Shown here piece after piece: positions 44,513 to 56,761 of a stretch of 64,000 bases of DNA. The notes beneath the pieces were generated by a model that had not been told where the DNA came from, made no database searches, and saw only the letters and a list, made by a program, of their open reading frames with translations. A program made the position numbers and the translations under genes. Origin of the DNA: Pseudogulbenkiania ferrooxidans 2002 (GTDB taxonomy: Bacteria; Pseudomonadota; Gammaproteobacteria; Burkholderiales; Chromobacteriaceae); assembly GCF_000174355.1 (NCBI RefSeq), contig NZ_ACIS01000012.1, positions 1 through 64,000 on the forward strand, read 5' to 3'. Position 1 is the first letter of the stretch. Each line of letters opens with the position of its first letter.

Positions 44513-45979
44513 TTACCCCGTGGCGGCGTGCTTTGCCGAGCCGAGCGCGGCCAATTCTTGACCTGCACGCGCAATGACCTCACTCCAATCGCCAGGATGG
44601 CGCTGACGCAGGATGCGCATGGAGGGATACCAGGGGCTGGACTCGCCGCCGGCCATGAAGAAGGGCGCACTTTCGGCCCGCATCAGCACCCACACCGGCT
44701 TTCCCATGGCGCCGGCCAGGTGCACCACCGAGGTGTCGACACTGAGAACCAGGTCGAGCTGGTCGATAACCTCGGCGGTATCGGCAAAGTCGGTGATGGG
44801 CAGAGCCCGCACCCGCCCCTCCAACCCTGCGGGAAGCTCGTCCAGCTGCAGCGAGATGAAGTCGACACCCGGCATATCGAACAGACAGGAGAACTGTTCG
44901 AGCGGCACTGATTTGTTCTGCCGGCCATGGTCGGCGATGCCCACGCCCCAGCTGCCGGTTTCCCATACCACGCCAACGCGCAGAGGCTCTTGCCGAGACG
45001 CCGCACTGTGCCCCAGCCGGTCTTCTCGCCGGGCCGGCAGCGCCTGCAGGTAAGTCGCCGTGGGCAGCGTCTCCAGCTCGACGCCCAGCACGCCCGGCAG
45101 CGACATGAGCGGAATCTGCACATCGTGCGGGGGGGCGGCCGCGTCGAGGTCGATCAGCTCGACCCGGTCGAACTGCCCGAACAGCCGCAAGAAGGTGCGC
45201 GGAACCGCCAGCACCAGGCGAGCGTCGGGTTGCTGCTGACGCAGCACGGGCAGAAAGCGCGCCATCTGCAGGGTGTCCCCCAACCCTTGCTCGGCCCATA
45301 GCAGCAGCGTCCGTCCGCCCAGCGGCTCGCCTTGCCAGCGCCGTTCGCGGTAGCGCGGCACCAATACCGACGACCAGCGCGCCTCGTACAAGGGCCAGGC
45401 GTCGAGGTAGCGTCCCTGCAACAGCAGGGCGATCGACAGGTTGAAACGCAAGTCGGCGTCGTCCGGCGCCAATTCCAGCCCGGCACGGTAGGCTGCCTCC
45501 GCTTCGTCCAGTCGCAGGGCGCAGCTGAGAGCGTTGGCCAGGTTGTTGTAGCGGCCAGGCGATGGCCCGCCCAGCTCGATCGCCCGTCGCTGGCAGGCGG
45601 CTGATTCGTCGTAGCGCAAGGCGTACTGCAGCACCACGCCGAGGTTGCTCCAGGCATCGACATGATCGGGCTGTGCCGCCAGCAGCTCGCGCAGCAGGTT
45701 TTCGGCCAACGTCAGTTCGCCCAGCTCCTTGAGCAGCACCGCCAGATTGCATTTGACGCTGCCCGAGGCCGGGTTGAGCGCGGCGGCACGCAGGTAATCG
45801 TCCAGCGCCAGGTGATAGCGCTTGAGCTTCATCCTGGCGTTGCCGCGGTTGGCCAGCGCCTGCCAGTCATCGGCATTGTGAGCAAGACAGCGGTCGAAGG
45901 CGGCAATGGCCTCCTCGAACTGCCCCGCCGCCGCCAGCTGGTTCCCTCTCTCGAACGCTTCCGCCACCGTCTCCGCCAT
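44513..45979 (-). CDS. TPR protein with GT9/heptosyltransferase-like C-terminal domain
   Basis: 488 residues from ATG 45979 (GGAG seven bases upstream). The N-terminal half contains several tetratricopeptide repeats ([20 protein letters not shown], then [20 protein letters not shown]). The C-terminal half has the GT-B-type pattern [20 protein letters not shown] typical of glycosyltransferase family 9-like modules. Such TPR-GT proteins often handle protein or surface glycosylation. Its start overlaps the ligA stop region, so it is probably co-transcribed with zipA-ligA. Confidence 0.8.
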   Translation of the reverse strand: MAETVAEAFERGNQLAAAGQFEEAIAAFDRCLAHNADDWQALANRGNARMKLKRYHLALDDYLRAAALNPASGSVKCNLAVLLKELGELTLAENLLRELLAAQPDHVDAWSNLGVVLQYALRYDESAACQRRAIELGGPSPGRYNNLANALSCALRLDEAEAAYRAGLELAPDDADLRFNLSIALLLQGRYLDAWPLYEARWSSVLVPRYRERRWQGEPLGGRTLLLWAEQGLGDTLQMARFLPVLRQQQPDARLVLAVPRTFLRLFGQFDRVELIDLDAAAPPHDVQIPLMSLPGVLGVELETLPTATYLQALPARREDRLGHSAASRQEPLRVGVVWETGSWGVGIADHGRQNKSVPLEQFSCLFDMPGVDFISLQLDELPAGLEGRVRALPITDFADTAEVIDQLDLVLSVDTSVVHLAGAMGKPVWVLMRAESAPFFMAGGESSPWYPSMRILRQRHPGDWSEVIARAGQELAALGSAKHAATG

Positions 45980-45999
45980 GATGTTCTCCGTTTTCGGAC

Positions 46000-48477
<2,478 letters not shown>

Positions 48478-48497
48478 TCATTCCTGAAGATCCTGGT

Positions 48498-49664
48498 TCA
48501 AGCAAACAGGCGCAGTGCAGCCACGCTACCCGGCGCGATGCCACGATCGTCCATGCTGCCGTAGATATGCTGCAGTTGGTCGCGGATGCGGGTCAGCCCA
48601 ACGTCGGACAGCACGCGATGGTTGTCGTCCACCAGCTGCGCGTCAAACTCGTGCGCCAGCTGCTGGGCGAACTCCAGCGCGCGGTCGAACACCTCGACAC
48701 CCCCGGCCACGCGCGGCACGTCGAACAGCAGCGTCAGTGCGGCGAAGGAGTGGTCGAGCAGGTTGTGGTAGCTGAACGGCGTCTGGTCGGCGGCGGCCAG
48801 CGAGTAGAGCGAGTTGCCGGAATCGGCCAGGTAGTGGAACGCGCCGTCCGGCTCCAGCTGCAGTCCGCCGGCTTCGCTGAAGCTGCGCAGGCGTGCGCCG
48901 TCGATCGGCTGGCGCGGCACGATGTTGATGCCGATCAGCATGTCGACCTCAGAACAGAAACGGTCCAGTTCGCGTGCCGCCACCAGTTTCTGCTGGCGCT
49001 GCGGGAAGCTGACCGCGGCGTTGTGCTCGTCGGCGAAACGCGACACCTGCTGGCAGAAGCTCGCCAGCTCCTGTTCGGTCACGGCGCCGCCGCGATCGAC
49101 TAGCTGCAGGCCGATATTGAGTTGCTTGTAACGGGTACCGGGCAGAATCTCGGCCGGCTTCCACAGGCCTTTTTCGGTGCGACCGATGATCTGCACACGC
49201 TTGGCGACGTTGAAGCGCGGCATCGCGGCCAGTTCATGCGACTGGTGGAACACCACTTCGGCGATGAAGTCGAGCGAGGGGTCGAGCATCGCCACCACCA
49301 GGGCCTGGTGGTCGGCCGAGTCGAAGGCGAAATCGGTCTCCTCTTCCAGGTCGATATCGTCGTCCAGCCGTGGCAGTTCGGGGATGTCGTGGGAGTCGAG
49401 CGGAGGCAGTTCCGGTTCGAAGCCCGGTGCTTCCGGCTCGTTGTCGGCGCCGGCCGCGTCGACCAGCACCGGCTCCAGCCGGGTCGCCTTGACGCCGTCG
49501 CGCACGTTGTTCTTGGGGACGTTCAACAGCACGTCGTCATGATGACGCGCAAAGGCCTGGCGCGTTTTCTTGCGAAAGCGCCACTCCTGCAACACGTTGA
49601 ATCCGTAGACGAGGCCGACCACGGCCGCGCCCAACGCCAGTAAACCTATCTGCAATTCGCTCAT
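48498..49664 (-). CDS. zipA: Cell division protein ZipA homologue
   Basis: Tethers FtsZ to the membrane. 388 residues with an N-terminal membrane helix (LQIGLLALGAAVVGLVYGFN), an acidic, Pro-rich linker (EPELPPLDSHDIPELPRLDD) and a C-terminal FtsZ-binding domain (LTLLFDVPRVAGGVEVFDRA near the end). The architecture matches ZipA. In Neisseriales it usually sits between smc and ligA; here a plus-strand block separates it from smc. Confidence 0.9.
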   Translation of the reverse strand: MSELQIGLLALGAAVVGLVYGFNVLQEWRFRKKTRQAFARHHDDVLLNVPKNNVRDGVKATRLEPVLVDAAGADNEPEAPGFEPELPPLDSHDIPELPRLDDDIDLEEETDFAFDSADHQALVVAMLDPSLDFIAEVVFHQSHELAAMPRFNVAKRVQIIGRTEKGLWKPAEILPGTRYKQLNIGLQLVDRGGAVTEQELASFCQQVSRFADEHNAAVSFPQRQQKLVAARELDRFCSEVDMLIGINIVPRQPIDGARLRSFSEAGGLQLEPDGAFHYLADSGNSLYSLAAADQTPFSYHNLLDHSFAALTLLFDVPRVAGGVEVFDRALEFAQQLAHEFDAQLVDDNHRVLSDVGLTRIRDQLQHIYGSMDDRGIAPGSVAALRLFA

Positions 49665-49986
49665 TAGCCCGTCCGCGTTAAGGCGAATAATCCCGAAGCA
49701 TTATATCGGAAGGGGATGCTTGACACAGCTATCACGTTGTCAATCGTTTCACCCGAACCTTACCACTTCACGCCTCGTCCCTTCCATAGCAAAACCGCCA
49801 AATCGATAGCGATTTGTCATCCGCCCCGGCCCTTTTCGTCTCTGGCGGTGCGTATTTGTCATGTTCATGGCGAACCATTCACGCCAACGTCGTGCCCCAG
49901 CAGCCTGCTGGCACCAGGGAAAGCGTAGCACTTGCCATTTAGTACTAATTAGAACTAAACTAATACGAACCAAAACAGGACTGCCC
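49665..49986. other. Divergent intergenic region between zipA and marR
   Basis: No supportable gene. It contains the promoters of zipA and of the marR-cytochrome b561 unit and the palindrome at 49939-49958. A long frame extends from 49861, but its first 42 codons show no family similarity and the family start lies at 49987. Confidence 0.6.
49939..49958. promoter_or_regulatory. AT-rich palindrome, probable MarR operator
   Basis: TTAGTACTAATTAGAACTAA is self-complementary at 18 of 20 positions and lies 28 bases before the marR GTG start. Such sites are typical for MarR-family autoregulation; repression is inferred. Confidence 0.65.
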
Positions 49987-50454
49987 GTGGATACCGTTTA
50001 CAAGACCGACGTTCTCCCCGTCATTCGGGAGCTGGTGCGCGCTTTCCAGGCGTTCGAACAGTATTCGGCACGTCACGTGCGCGAACTCGGCCTGACCCCG
50101 CCGCAGTTCGACGTGATCGCCACGCTCGGCAACACGCCGGGCATGAGCTGCAAGGAGCTCTCGGAAAAAACCCTGATCACCAAGGGCACCCTGACCGGCG
50201 TGATCGACCGACTCGCCGAAAAAGGCGTAGTGACGCGCCAGGAGCGGCCCGAGGATCGCCGTAGCGTGTTCATCTCACTGACCGCGGCCGGGGAGGAATT
50301 GTTCCGCCAGGTGTTTCCGGCACACTGCGACTACATGCACCAGGCCTTCAGCCAGTGCAGCCGCGACCAGCTTGAGCTCTGGTCGAACCAGCTGGCGGGG
50401 TTGAAGACGGTACTCAACCAGGCTTTGGAGAAACAAGAAAATGAATCGACCTGA
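49987..50454 (+). CDS. MarR-family transcriptional regulator
   Basis: 155 residues from GTG 49987 (AGGA six bases upstream). Winged helix: LTPPQFDVIATLGNTPGMSC, the recognition helix near ELSEKTLITKGTLTGVIDRL, and wing RPEDRRSVFISLTAAGEELF. It precedes and overlaps the cytochrome b561 gene by 14 bases, so it probably senses an oxidant or aromatic compound and controls that unit through the palindrome at 49939-49958 (inference). Confidence 0.9.
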   Translation: MDTVYKTDVLPVIRELVRAFQAFEQYSARHVRELGLTPPQFDVIATLGNTPGMSCKELSEKTLITKGTLTGVIDRLAEKGVVTRQERPEDRRSVFISLTAAGEELFRQVFPAHCDYMHQAFSQCSRDQLELWSNQLAGLKTVLNQALEKQENEST

Positions 50455-50986
50455 ACGTTACGCCACCCCGTCCATCCTGCTGCACTGGCTGGTGGCGCTG
50501 CTGATCGTGGTGGGGTTCGGCCTGGGCCTGACCCTGTCCGGCATGCCGCTGTCGCCGACCAAGTTCAAGCTGATCGGCTGGCACAAGTGGCTGGGCATCA
50601 GCGTGCTGGCGCTGCTGGCATTGCGCCTCGCAGGGCGGCTGCTGTGGCCGGCACCGGCGCTGCCCGGGACGATGTCGCCGCTGGCGCAACTGGCCGCCAA
50701 GGGCGGGCATCTGGCGCTGTACGCGCTGATGCTGGCGGTGCCGCTGACCGGCTGGTTGATGAGCTCGGCCTACGGCATCCCGGTGGTCTATCTTGGCCTG
50801 ATCCCGCTGCCCGACCTGATCGCGGCCAACGAGACCCTGGCCCATCAGCTCAAGGAAGTGCACGAACTGCTCAACTGGACGCTGGCGCTGGCCGTGGCCG
50901 GCCACGTGCTGGTGGCGTTCAAGCACCATTTCATCGACCGCGACGGCCTGCTGTTCCGCATGAGCCTGAAACAGCCGCGCGCCTGA
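50441..50986 (+). CDS. Cytochrome b561 family protein
   Basis: 181 residues with four membrane helices and the usual b561 histidines (ILLHWLVALLIVVGFGL; GWHKWLGISVLALL; HLALYALMLAVPLTGWLMSS; VAGHVLVAFKHHFID). A Ni/Fe-hydrogenase or superoxide-linked di-heme b561 that transfers electrons between the quinone pool and periplasmic partners. Pairing with YceI proteins is common. Confidence 0.92.
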   Translation: MNRPERYATPSILLHWLVALLIVVGFGLGLTLSGMPLSPTKFKLIGWHKWLGISVLALLALRLAGRLLWPAPALPGTMSPLAQLAAKGGHLALYALMLAVPLTGWLMSSAYGIPVVYLGLIPLPDLIAANETLAHQLKEVHELLNWTLALAVAGHVLVAFKHHFIDRDGLLFRMSLKQPRA

Positions 50987-51015
50987 CCTTCACAACTTTG
51001 CTACCGAGACCCGAC

Positions 51016-51564
51016 ATGAGAGTGCTGATTTCCGCCGCCCTGCTGCTGGCGACCCCGCTGGCCTTCGCCGCGCCGGCCGACCTGACCCAAAGCCGCATCG
51101 GCTTCGCCATGAAACAACTGGGCACGCCGGTCGACGGCGGTTTCAAGAGCTTTTCGGCCAACGTCGAGCTGAACCCGGCCAAGCCGGAGGCCGGCAAGGC
51201 CGACATCACCATCCAGACCGGCAGCATCAGCCTGCCGACGCGCGACGCGGAAGCCGAGGCCAAGAAGAAGGAGTGGTTCAACGCCGCCCAGTTCCCGACC
51301 GCGCGTTTCGTGTCGAGCAGCATCAAGAGCGCCGGCCCCAACCGCTACCAGGTGACCGGCAAACTCACGCTCAAGGGCATCACCCGCGACGTCAGCGCGC
51401 CGTTCACGCTGAAACAGCAAGGCGCCCTGAGCGTGGTGGAAGGCGTGATGCCGGTGTCCCGTCTGGCCTTCAAGATCGGCGAAGGCGACTGGACCGATAC
51501 CGGCACCGTCGCCGACGAAGTGCAGATCAAGTTCCGCGTGGCTTTCCCGGCCGCGACCAAGTAG
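51016..51564 (+). CDS. YceI-family periplasmic protein (first copy)
   Basis: 182 residues from ATG 51016. Signal peptide LISAALLLATPLAFAAPA, then a YceI lipocalin-like barrel (LTQSRIGFAMKQLGTPVDGG, NAAQFPTARFVSSSIKSAGP, LTLKGITRDVSAPFTL). YceI proteins bind isoprenoid-type lipids. A longer frame upstream is a shadow of the b561 gene. A repeat element starts directly after its stop codon. Confidence 0.92.
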   Translation: MRVLISAALLLATPLAFAAPADLTQSRIGFAMKQLGTPVDGGFKSFSANVELNPAKPEAGKADITIQTGSISLPTRDAEAEAKKKEWFNAAQFPTARFVSSSIKSAGPNRYQVTGKLTLKGITRDVSAPFTLKQQGALSVVEGVMPVSRLAFKIGEGDWTDTGTVADEVQIKFRVAFPAATK

Positions 51565-51737
51565 GACCTGTTCACGATCCGTCGCGAGCGGCCCTCAGCG
51601 GGGTGAAGAGCAGCACAGAAACCGGAATGGACATGGCGTCCATGAGGATTTCTGATCGCTGAGCGAATCCATAGATTCGCACGCAGTACACATGAGCCCC
51701 GATCAGGGATCGCGCAGCAGGATCGTCAGCAGGTTCC
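51564..51737 (+). repeat. Dispersed structured repeat, copy E
   Basis: Starts at the stop codon of the first YceI gene. Terminal arms near 51564-51587 and 51713-51737 are complementary to each other but differ in sequence from the arms of the other copies. The conserved GAAACC...GATTTC hairpin with inner ATGGAC...GTCCAT (about 51615-51650) and the module hairpin GCGAATC...GATTCGC (about 51663-51680) are present. It is the leader of the second YceI gene. Confidence 0.75.
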
Positions 51738-51763
51738 AAGCAACCCGCAGGAGAAAGTAAGAC

Positions 51764-52336
51764 ATGATGAAGCAGACCCTGATCGCCGCCGCTCTGGCCG
51801 GCCTGAGCACCGCCGCCCTCGCCGCCCCGGTGACCTACAACGTCGACCCGACCCATACCTTCGCCCAGTACGAAGTGAACCACCTGGGCTTCTCGGTCCA
51901 GTCCGGCACCTTCACCAAGACCAGCGGCAAGGTCGAGCTCGACAGCGCCGCCAAGAAAGGCGCGGTCGACATCACCATCGACGCCGACTCGCTGCAGACC
52001 TTCCTGCCGGACCGCGACAAGCACCTGAAGAGCAAGGACTTCTTCAACGTGGCGCAGTACCCGACCATCACCTTCAAGTCCAAGAACCTGGAGTTCGCCG
52101 GCGACAAGCTGACCGCGCTGAAGGGCGACCTGACCATCCTCGGCGTGACCAAGCCGGTCACGCTGAAAGTCACCCAGTTCGGCGGCAAGCCGAACCCGAT
52201 GACCGGCAAGCAGACCTACGGTGCCAACGCCGAGACCGTGATCAAGCGCAGCGACTTCGGCATGAAGACCTTTCTGCCGGCCATCGCCGACGACGTGGTG
52301 CTGAAAGTGGCGATCGAAGCCGTCAAGGCCGAGTAA
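51764..52336 (+). CDS. YceI-family periplasmic protein (second copy)
   Basis: 190 residues, signal peptide LIAAALAGLSTAALAAPVTY, and a full YceI barrel (DPTHTFAQYEVNHLGFSVQS, TSGKVELDSAAKKGAVDITI, YPTITFKSKNLEFAGDKLTA). Good ribosome-binding site AGGAGAAAGTAAGAC. It is more typical of the family than the first copy; the pair may have arisen by duplication and diverged. It ends the plus-strand block inserted between zipA and smc. Confidence 0.95.
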   Translation: MMKQTLIAAALAGLSTAALAAPVTYNVDPTHTFAQYEVNHLGFSVQSGTFTKTSGKVELDSAAKKGAVDITIDADSLQTFLPDRDKHLKSKDFFNVAQYPTITFKSKNLEFAGDKLTALKGDLTILGVTKPVTLKVTQFGGKPNPMTGKQTYGANAETVIKRSDFGMKTFLPAIADDVVLKVAIEAVKAE

Positions 52337-52360
52337 GCCCCTCGCTCCGTAGCAATCACG

Positions 52361-52391
52361 ACAGCCCGCCTGATTGGCGGGCTGTTTGTTT
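52361..52391 (+). terminator. Intrinsic terminator after the second yceI
   Basis: ACAGCCCGCC / GGCGGGCTGT stem, five-base loop, then TTGTTTT. Confidence 0.88.
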
Positions 52392-52440
52392 TGGGGATGG
52401 GCATCTGACGGCCAGGATACCTATCGACATAACGGCCATT

Positions 52441-52616
52441 GGAGCCCGTTTCAGCAGGCGAACGAGCCAAAGCAGGTTGAGTGTCGCCGGAGCACAGGAA
52501 CCGTAATGGACACGGAGTCCATGAGGGTTCCCGATCGCTGAGCGAATCAACAATTCGCACGCAGTCCGCCGGCGCTCAAGATGCGCAGGCGCAGCCGACT
52601 GATGAAATGGGCTTTC
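52441..52616 (+). repeat. Dispersed structured repeat, copy A
   Basis: Terminal arms GAGCCCGTTTCAGCAG (from 52442) and, at the other end, GATGAAATGGGCTTTC (to 52616) are largely complementary. Hairpin 1 GGAACC...GGTTCC with inner ATGGAC...GTCCAT spans 52497-52531. The 31-bp module with GCGAAT...ATTCGC lies at 52534-52564. Inner pairing TTGAGTG near 52478 with CGCTCAA near 52575. It touches the smc stop codon at its right end. Confidence 0.8.
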
Positions 52617-55600
52617 AGGCGGTCTCGCGCATCTGCAAGGCCTCGACGATGTCCACCGCCACGATGCGGCTGACGCCCTGTTCCTGCATGGTGACGCCGA
52701 CCAGCTGCTCGGCCATCTCCATGGTCAGGCGGTTGTGCGAGATGTAGAGGAACTGGGTGCGCTCCGCCATGCGCTTGACCAGATCGCAGAAGCGGCTGGT
52801 ATTGGCGTCGTCGAGCGGGGCGTCGACCTCGTCCAGCAGGCAGAACGGCGCCGGGTTGAGCGAAAACAGCGAGAACACCAGACTCATCGCGGTGAGCGCC
52901 TTCTCGCCGCCGGAGAGCAGGTGAATGGTGCTGTTCTTCTTGCCCGGCGGCTGGGCGATGATCTGCACCCCGGCGTCCAGGAGGTCCTCTCCGGTCAGCA
53001 CCAGTTCGGCGCGGCCGCCGCCGAACAGCGTCGGGAAGAATTCGCTCATCTTGGCGTTGACCGCGTCGTAGGTGGACTGCAGCATGTCGCGCGTCTCGCC
53101 GTCGATCTTGGCGATCGCCTCCTCCAGCGTGGCCATCGCCTGCAGCAGGTCGTCGGACTGGCTGGCCAGGTAGTCGCCGCGCTCGCGCGCCTGCTGCAAC
53201 TCGTCGAGCGCCGCCAGGTTGACCGCGCCGAGGTTTTCCAGCGCGCGCGCCAGGCGCGCGATCTCGGCCGCCAGCGTGTTCGGTTTGACGGCGTCGGTGA
53301 GGTCGGCCAGCAGCACCCCCTCGTCGGCCCCGGCTTCCTTCAGCTCCTCGCTGAAGCGCTCGACGCCGAGCCGTGCCTCCTGGTGTTTCAGCAGCCAGTC
53401 GGCGCGGGCGTTGCGCAACGCCGGCAGCGCGGCGCTGACGTCGTGCTGGCGCTGGCCGAGCTGGCGCAGTTGCTCGGTCAGGCCGTTGAGCCGGTCACGT
53501 ACCGCGGCCAGTTGCGTGTCGCGCTCATCGCGCTGTTCCAGCGCCAGTTGCAGCGCCTCCTCCGGCACCGCCTCGTCCACCGTCAAGGCCTCTTCGGCCA
53601 ACGTTTCGAGCCGTTCCGCCAGCTGGTCGTCGCGTTCTTCCAGTTCCTTGGCGCGGCGCGCCAGTTCGCCCACCTTCTGCTCGGCGGTGGTCAGCTCGAG
53701 GCGTGCCTCGTGCACCAGGCGCTCGGCGTCGCGCGTCTTGTTGCGTGCCAGTTGCAAGCCGGTCTCGGCGTTGAGCCGCGCCAGCCGCGCGTCTTCCAGC
53801 GCCTCCACCAGCTCCTCCAGCATCAGCGCCGCTTCCTCGCTGCCGATGCCGGCCTCGTCGATCTCCTCCGCGGCATGGGTGCGCTCGTCGGCGATGCGCT
53901 GGCGCTCGGCCTCGATCGCGGCGAGCCGCGCCGCCCCCTGGCGCGCCGCCTGGTCGAGCTTGACCTGCTCCAGCGTCACGGCGTTGAGCTCGGCTTCGAG
54001 GCGGGTCAGCGCTCCCTTCTGGGCGCGCACCGCTTCGGCCAACATGGCGCTCTGGCTTTGCAGCGTTTCGCGCCGGCGCTGGCCGGCATCGAGCGCCGGC
54101 TGCAGCTCGGCGGCACGTTGCAGCGCGGCGTCGAGCGCGCCCTTGCGCGCCATCACCCCGTCGTCGCTGGCGGCGGCGTGGAAACTGACGCTGGCGGCGC
54201 CGACACGATGCCCTTGCGGCGTCACCCAGCATTCACCGGCGGCCAGTTCCGCGCGCCGCGCCAGCGCCTGCTCCAGCGTCTCGGCGCGGTACACGCCGGC
54301 GAGCCAGTCGGCGAGCACGGCCGCGAACGTGTCATCGGCCTTGACGCAATCGAGCAGTGCCGGCCACGACCGGTCAGCACGTAACACTGCGTGCGTTGTG
54401 TTGTCCACCAGACAGAGCGGGGCCGGCGGCAGGGTATCCGGCAACTGGCCGGCACGTGCGGTCAGCCGTTCTGCCAGCACCGCCTCCAGCGCCACGCGCC
54501 AGGTGGGATCGACGTCGAGCGACTGCCACAGCGCCGGCGCCTCGGCCAGGCCCTGCTGCGCCAGCCAGCCGGCCAGCTGCTCGCCGGCCGCCTCGCGCGC
54601 CAGCACCGCCTGCAACGCCGCCGCCTCGGCCTCGGCCCGCGCCAGCTGGGCGCGCTGCTCAGCCAGCGTCTCGTCGAGCTTTTCGCGCTCGGCGGCCAGG
54701 TCGGCCAGCTTGGCTTCGTCGGCCACCACGCGGGCACGCACCGCGTCGAGCGCGGCACGGGCGCGCGCCACTTCGGCCTCGGCCGCCGCCAGCGCCGCCG
54801 GCTCGGGCAGGTTGAGGTCGGTCAGCTCGCGCGTCAGCGCCGCCTCGCGCGTCGCCAGCTGCTGCAGCGCCTGGTTCAAATGCTCGATGCGCTGGCGCCC
54901 CAGGTCGCGCTCGCGCGTCAGGTTGGCCTGCTGACTGGTAAGCTGGGTCAGCGCCTGGTCGGCCTGGCGGAACGCCCCGTCGGCACGCGGCAGCGCGTCG
55001 GCGCCATCCTCCAGCGCCAGCTGCGCCTCCTCCAGCTTGAGCTGCGCCTCCTCGTGGCGCGGCAACCAGTCGTCGAGCTGGGCCGCCACTTGGGCGCGGC
55101 TTTCGGCCAACGTTTGCCGCTCGCTGCTGGCGCTGGCCAGTTCGCGCGTGAGCCGGGCGCGGCTCTGCTCGCGGTGGCGCTGCGCCTCTTCCAGGCGCGC
55201 CAGCTGGGCGTTGGCCTCGAACAGCGCCTGCTGCGCCTCGTGCACCGCGTCGCTGGCGGCGAAGTGCTGCTCGCGCACCGTTTCCAGCTCGGTGTCCAGA
55301 TGGGTCAGCGCCGCCTCCTGCGCCGCTTCCTCGGTTTCGATGCGCGCCAGTTCGGCGCGCGCGGCGGCCTCGGTGCGCGCCGCCTCCTCGCGGCGCGCCA
55401 GCGCCAGCAGGTTCTGCTTGTGGGTCAGCGCCCCCTTCAGATCGTGGAACTGCGCCGCCACCTCGGCCTGCTCGGTCAGTTTCTCGACCTGGCGCTCCAG
55501 CTCCTGGCGCAGATCGCCGATACGATCCAGGTTGTCGCGGGTGTCGGCCAGGCGGTTCTCGGTTTCGCGCCGCCGGTCCTTGTACTTGGACACTCCGGCC

Positions 55601-56100
55601 GCTTCCTCCAGGTAGGCGCGCAGCTCCTCCGGGCGCGCCTCGATGATGCGCGAAATCATGCCCTGCTCGATCACCGCGTAGCCGCGCGCACCGACTCCGG
55701 TACCGAGGAACAGGTCGGTGATGTCGCGCCGGCGCACCTGCTGGTTGTTGATGTAGTAGCTGGACTCGCCCTGGCGCGTCAGCACGCGCTTGATCGCCAC
55801 CTCGGCGTACTGCCCCCACGGCCCGGTGAGCTGGCCGTCGCCGTTGTCGAACACCAGCTCGACCGAGGCGCGGCTCACCGGCTTGCGCGTGGAAGAACCG
55901 TTGAAGATCACGTCCTGCATCGATTCGCCGCGCAGCTGCTTGGCCGACGACTCGCCCAGCACCCAGCGCACCGCGTCGATCACGTTGGACTTGCCGCACC
56001 CGTTCGGGCCGATCACCGCCACCAGTTGGCCCGGCACCGGGATCGCGGTGGGATCGACAAAGGACTTGAAGCCCGACAGTTTGATATGGGTGAGACGCAA
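52615..56100 (-). CDS. smc: Chromosome segregation protein SMC
   Basis: Condensin ATPase. 1161 residues: Walker A GPNGCGKSNVIDAVRWVLGE near 31-50, coiled coils, a hinge near 520-660, a second coiled coil, then the ABC signature LLSGGEKALTAMSL and Walker B FCLLDEVDAPLDDANTSRF near the C-terminus. Length is normal. A repeat element (copy A) abuts its stop codon. The long plus-strand open frames across it are shadows of coiled-coil codons. Confidence 0.96.
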   Translation of the reverse strand: MRLTHIKLSGFKSFVDPTAIPVPGQLVAVIGPNGCGKSNVIDAVRWVLGESSAKQLRGESMQDVIFNGSSTRKPVSRASVELVFDNGDGQLTGPWGQYAEVAIKRVLTRQGESSYYINNQQVRRRDITDLFLGTGVGARGYAVIEQGMISRIIEARPEELRAYLEEAAGVSKYKDRRRETENRLADTRDNLDRIGDLRQELERQVEKLTEQAEVAAQFHDLKGALTHKQNLLALARREEAARTEAAARAELARIETEEAAQEAALTHLDTELETVREQHFAASDAVHEAQQALFEANAQLARLEEAQRHREQSRARLTRELASASSERQTLAESRAQVAAQLDDWLPRHEEAQLKLEEAQLALEDGADALPRADGAFRQADQALTQLTSQQANLTRERDLGRQRIEHLNQALQQLATREAALTRELTDLNLPEPAALAAAEAEVARARAALDAVRARVVADEAKLADLAAEREKLDETLAEQRAQLARAEAEAAALQAVLAREAAGEQLAGWLAQQGLAEAPALWQSLDVDPTWRVALEAVLAERLTARAGQLPDTLPPAPLCLVDNTTHAVLRADRSWPALLDCVKADDTFAAVLADWLAGVYRAETLEQALARRAELAAGECWVTPQGHRVGAASVSFHAAASDDGVMARKGALDAALQRAAELQPALDAGQRRRETLQSQSAMLAEAVRAQKGALTRLEAELNAVTLEQVKLDQAARQGAARLAAIEAERQRIADERTHAAEEIDEAGIGSEEAALMLEELVEALEDARLARLNAETGLQLARNKTRDAERLVHEARLELTTAEQKVGELARRAKELEERDDQLAERLETLAEEALTVDEAVPEEALQLALEQRDERDTQLAAVRDRLNGLTEQLRQLGQRQHDVSAALPALRNARADWLLKHQEARLGVERFSEELKEAGADEGVLLADLTDAVKPNTLAAEIARLARALENLGAVNLAALDELQQARERGDYLASQSDDLLQAMATLEEAIAKIDGETRDMLQSTYDAVNAKMSEFFPTLFGGGRAELVLTGEDLLDAGVQIIAQPPGKKNSTIHLLSGGEKALTAMSLVFSLFSLNPAPFCLLDEVDAPLDDANTSRFCDLVKRMAERTQFLYISHNRLTMEMAEQLVGVTMQEQGVSRIVAVDIVEALQMRETA

Positions 56101-56200
56101 GACGTCCTCGCAGCAAAGGGAGCGGAAGCGCGCATTTTACGACAGGCGGGCGGCGGCGTCGCCCGCTGGTGCCAGTCACGAGTTGTGCCATAATGGCTTC

Positions 56201-56761
56201 ATGGAAGCCCTCTCCCTGTCCAATCAGTTCCTGATCGCCATGCCCGGCATGACCGACCCGCTGTTTGCGCGCTCGCTGGTGTATCTTTGCGAGCACGGCG
56301 AACACGGCGCCATGGGCATCATCGTCAACAAGCCCTCCGGCATCGCCATGGCCCAGCTGTTCGACCAGATCGACCTGCCGCTGACCGAAGAAGCGCTGCA
56401 GGGCGAGCCGGTCTACTTCGGCGGACCGGTGCAGCCGGAGCGCGGCTTCGTGCTGCATATGCCGGTCGGCAACTGGCAGACCAGCCTGCTGGTCACCGAC
56501 GAGCTGGCACTCACCACCTCCAAGGACGTGCTGGTGGCGGTGTCCGAGAACAAGGGCCCGGACACCATGATGGTGAGCCTGGGCTACTCCGGCTGGTCGA
56601 GCGGCCAGCTGGAAGAGGAAATCCGCAACAACGGCTGGCTGACGGTCAACGCCGATCCGCACATCATCTTCTCGCTGCCCGCCGAAGAACGCTACGACGC
56701 CGCCATGGCGCTGCTGGGATTCGACCCCACCTTGCTCTCCACCGATTGCGGCCATGCCTGA
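56201..56761 (+). CDS. UPF0301 / YqgE-family protein
   Basis: 186 residues from ATG 56201. YqgE signature [38 protein letters not shown] and [13 protein letters not shown]. Biochemical role is not known. It overlaps ruvX by 8 bases, a classic yqgE-yqgF pair. Confidence 0.93.
   Translation: MEALSLSNQFLIAMPGMTDPLFARSLVYLCEHGEHGAMGIIVNKPSGIAMAQLFDQIDLPLTEEALQGEPVYFGGPVQPERGFVLHMPVGNWQTSLLVTDELALTTSKDVLVAVSENKGPDTMMVSLGYSGWSSGQLEEEIRNNGWLTVNADPHIIFSLPAEERYDAAMALLGFDPTLLSTDCGHA

Noticed and set aside
49861-49986. N-terminal extension of the MarR regulator
   Set aside because: It has no family similarity, includes the operator palindrome, and the GTG at 49987 has a proper ribosome-binding site.
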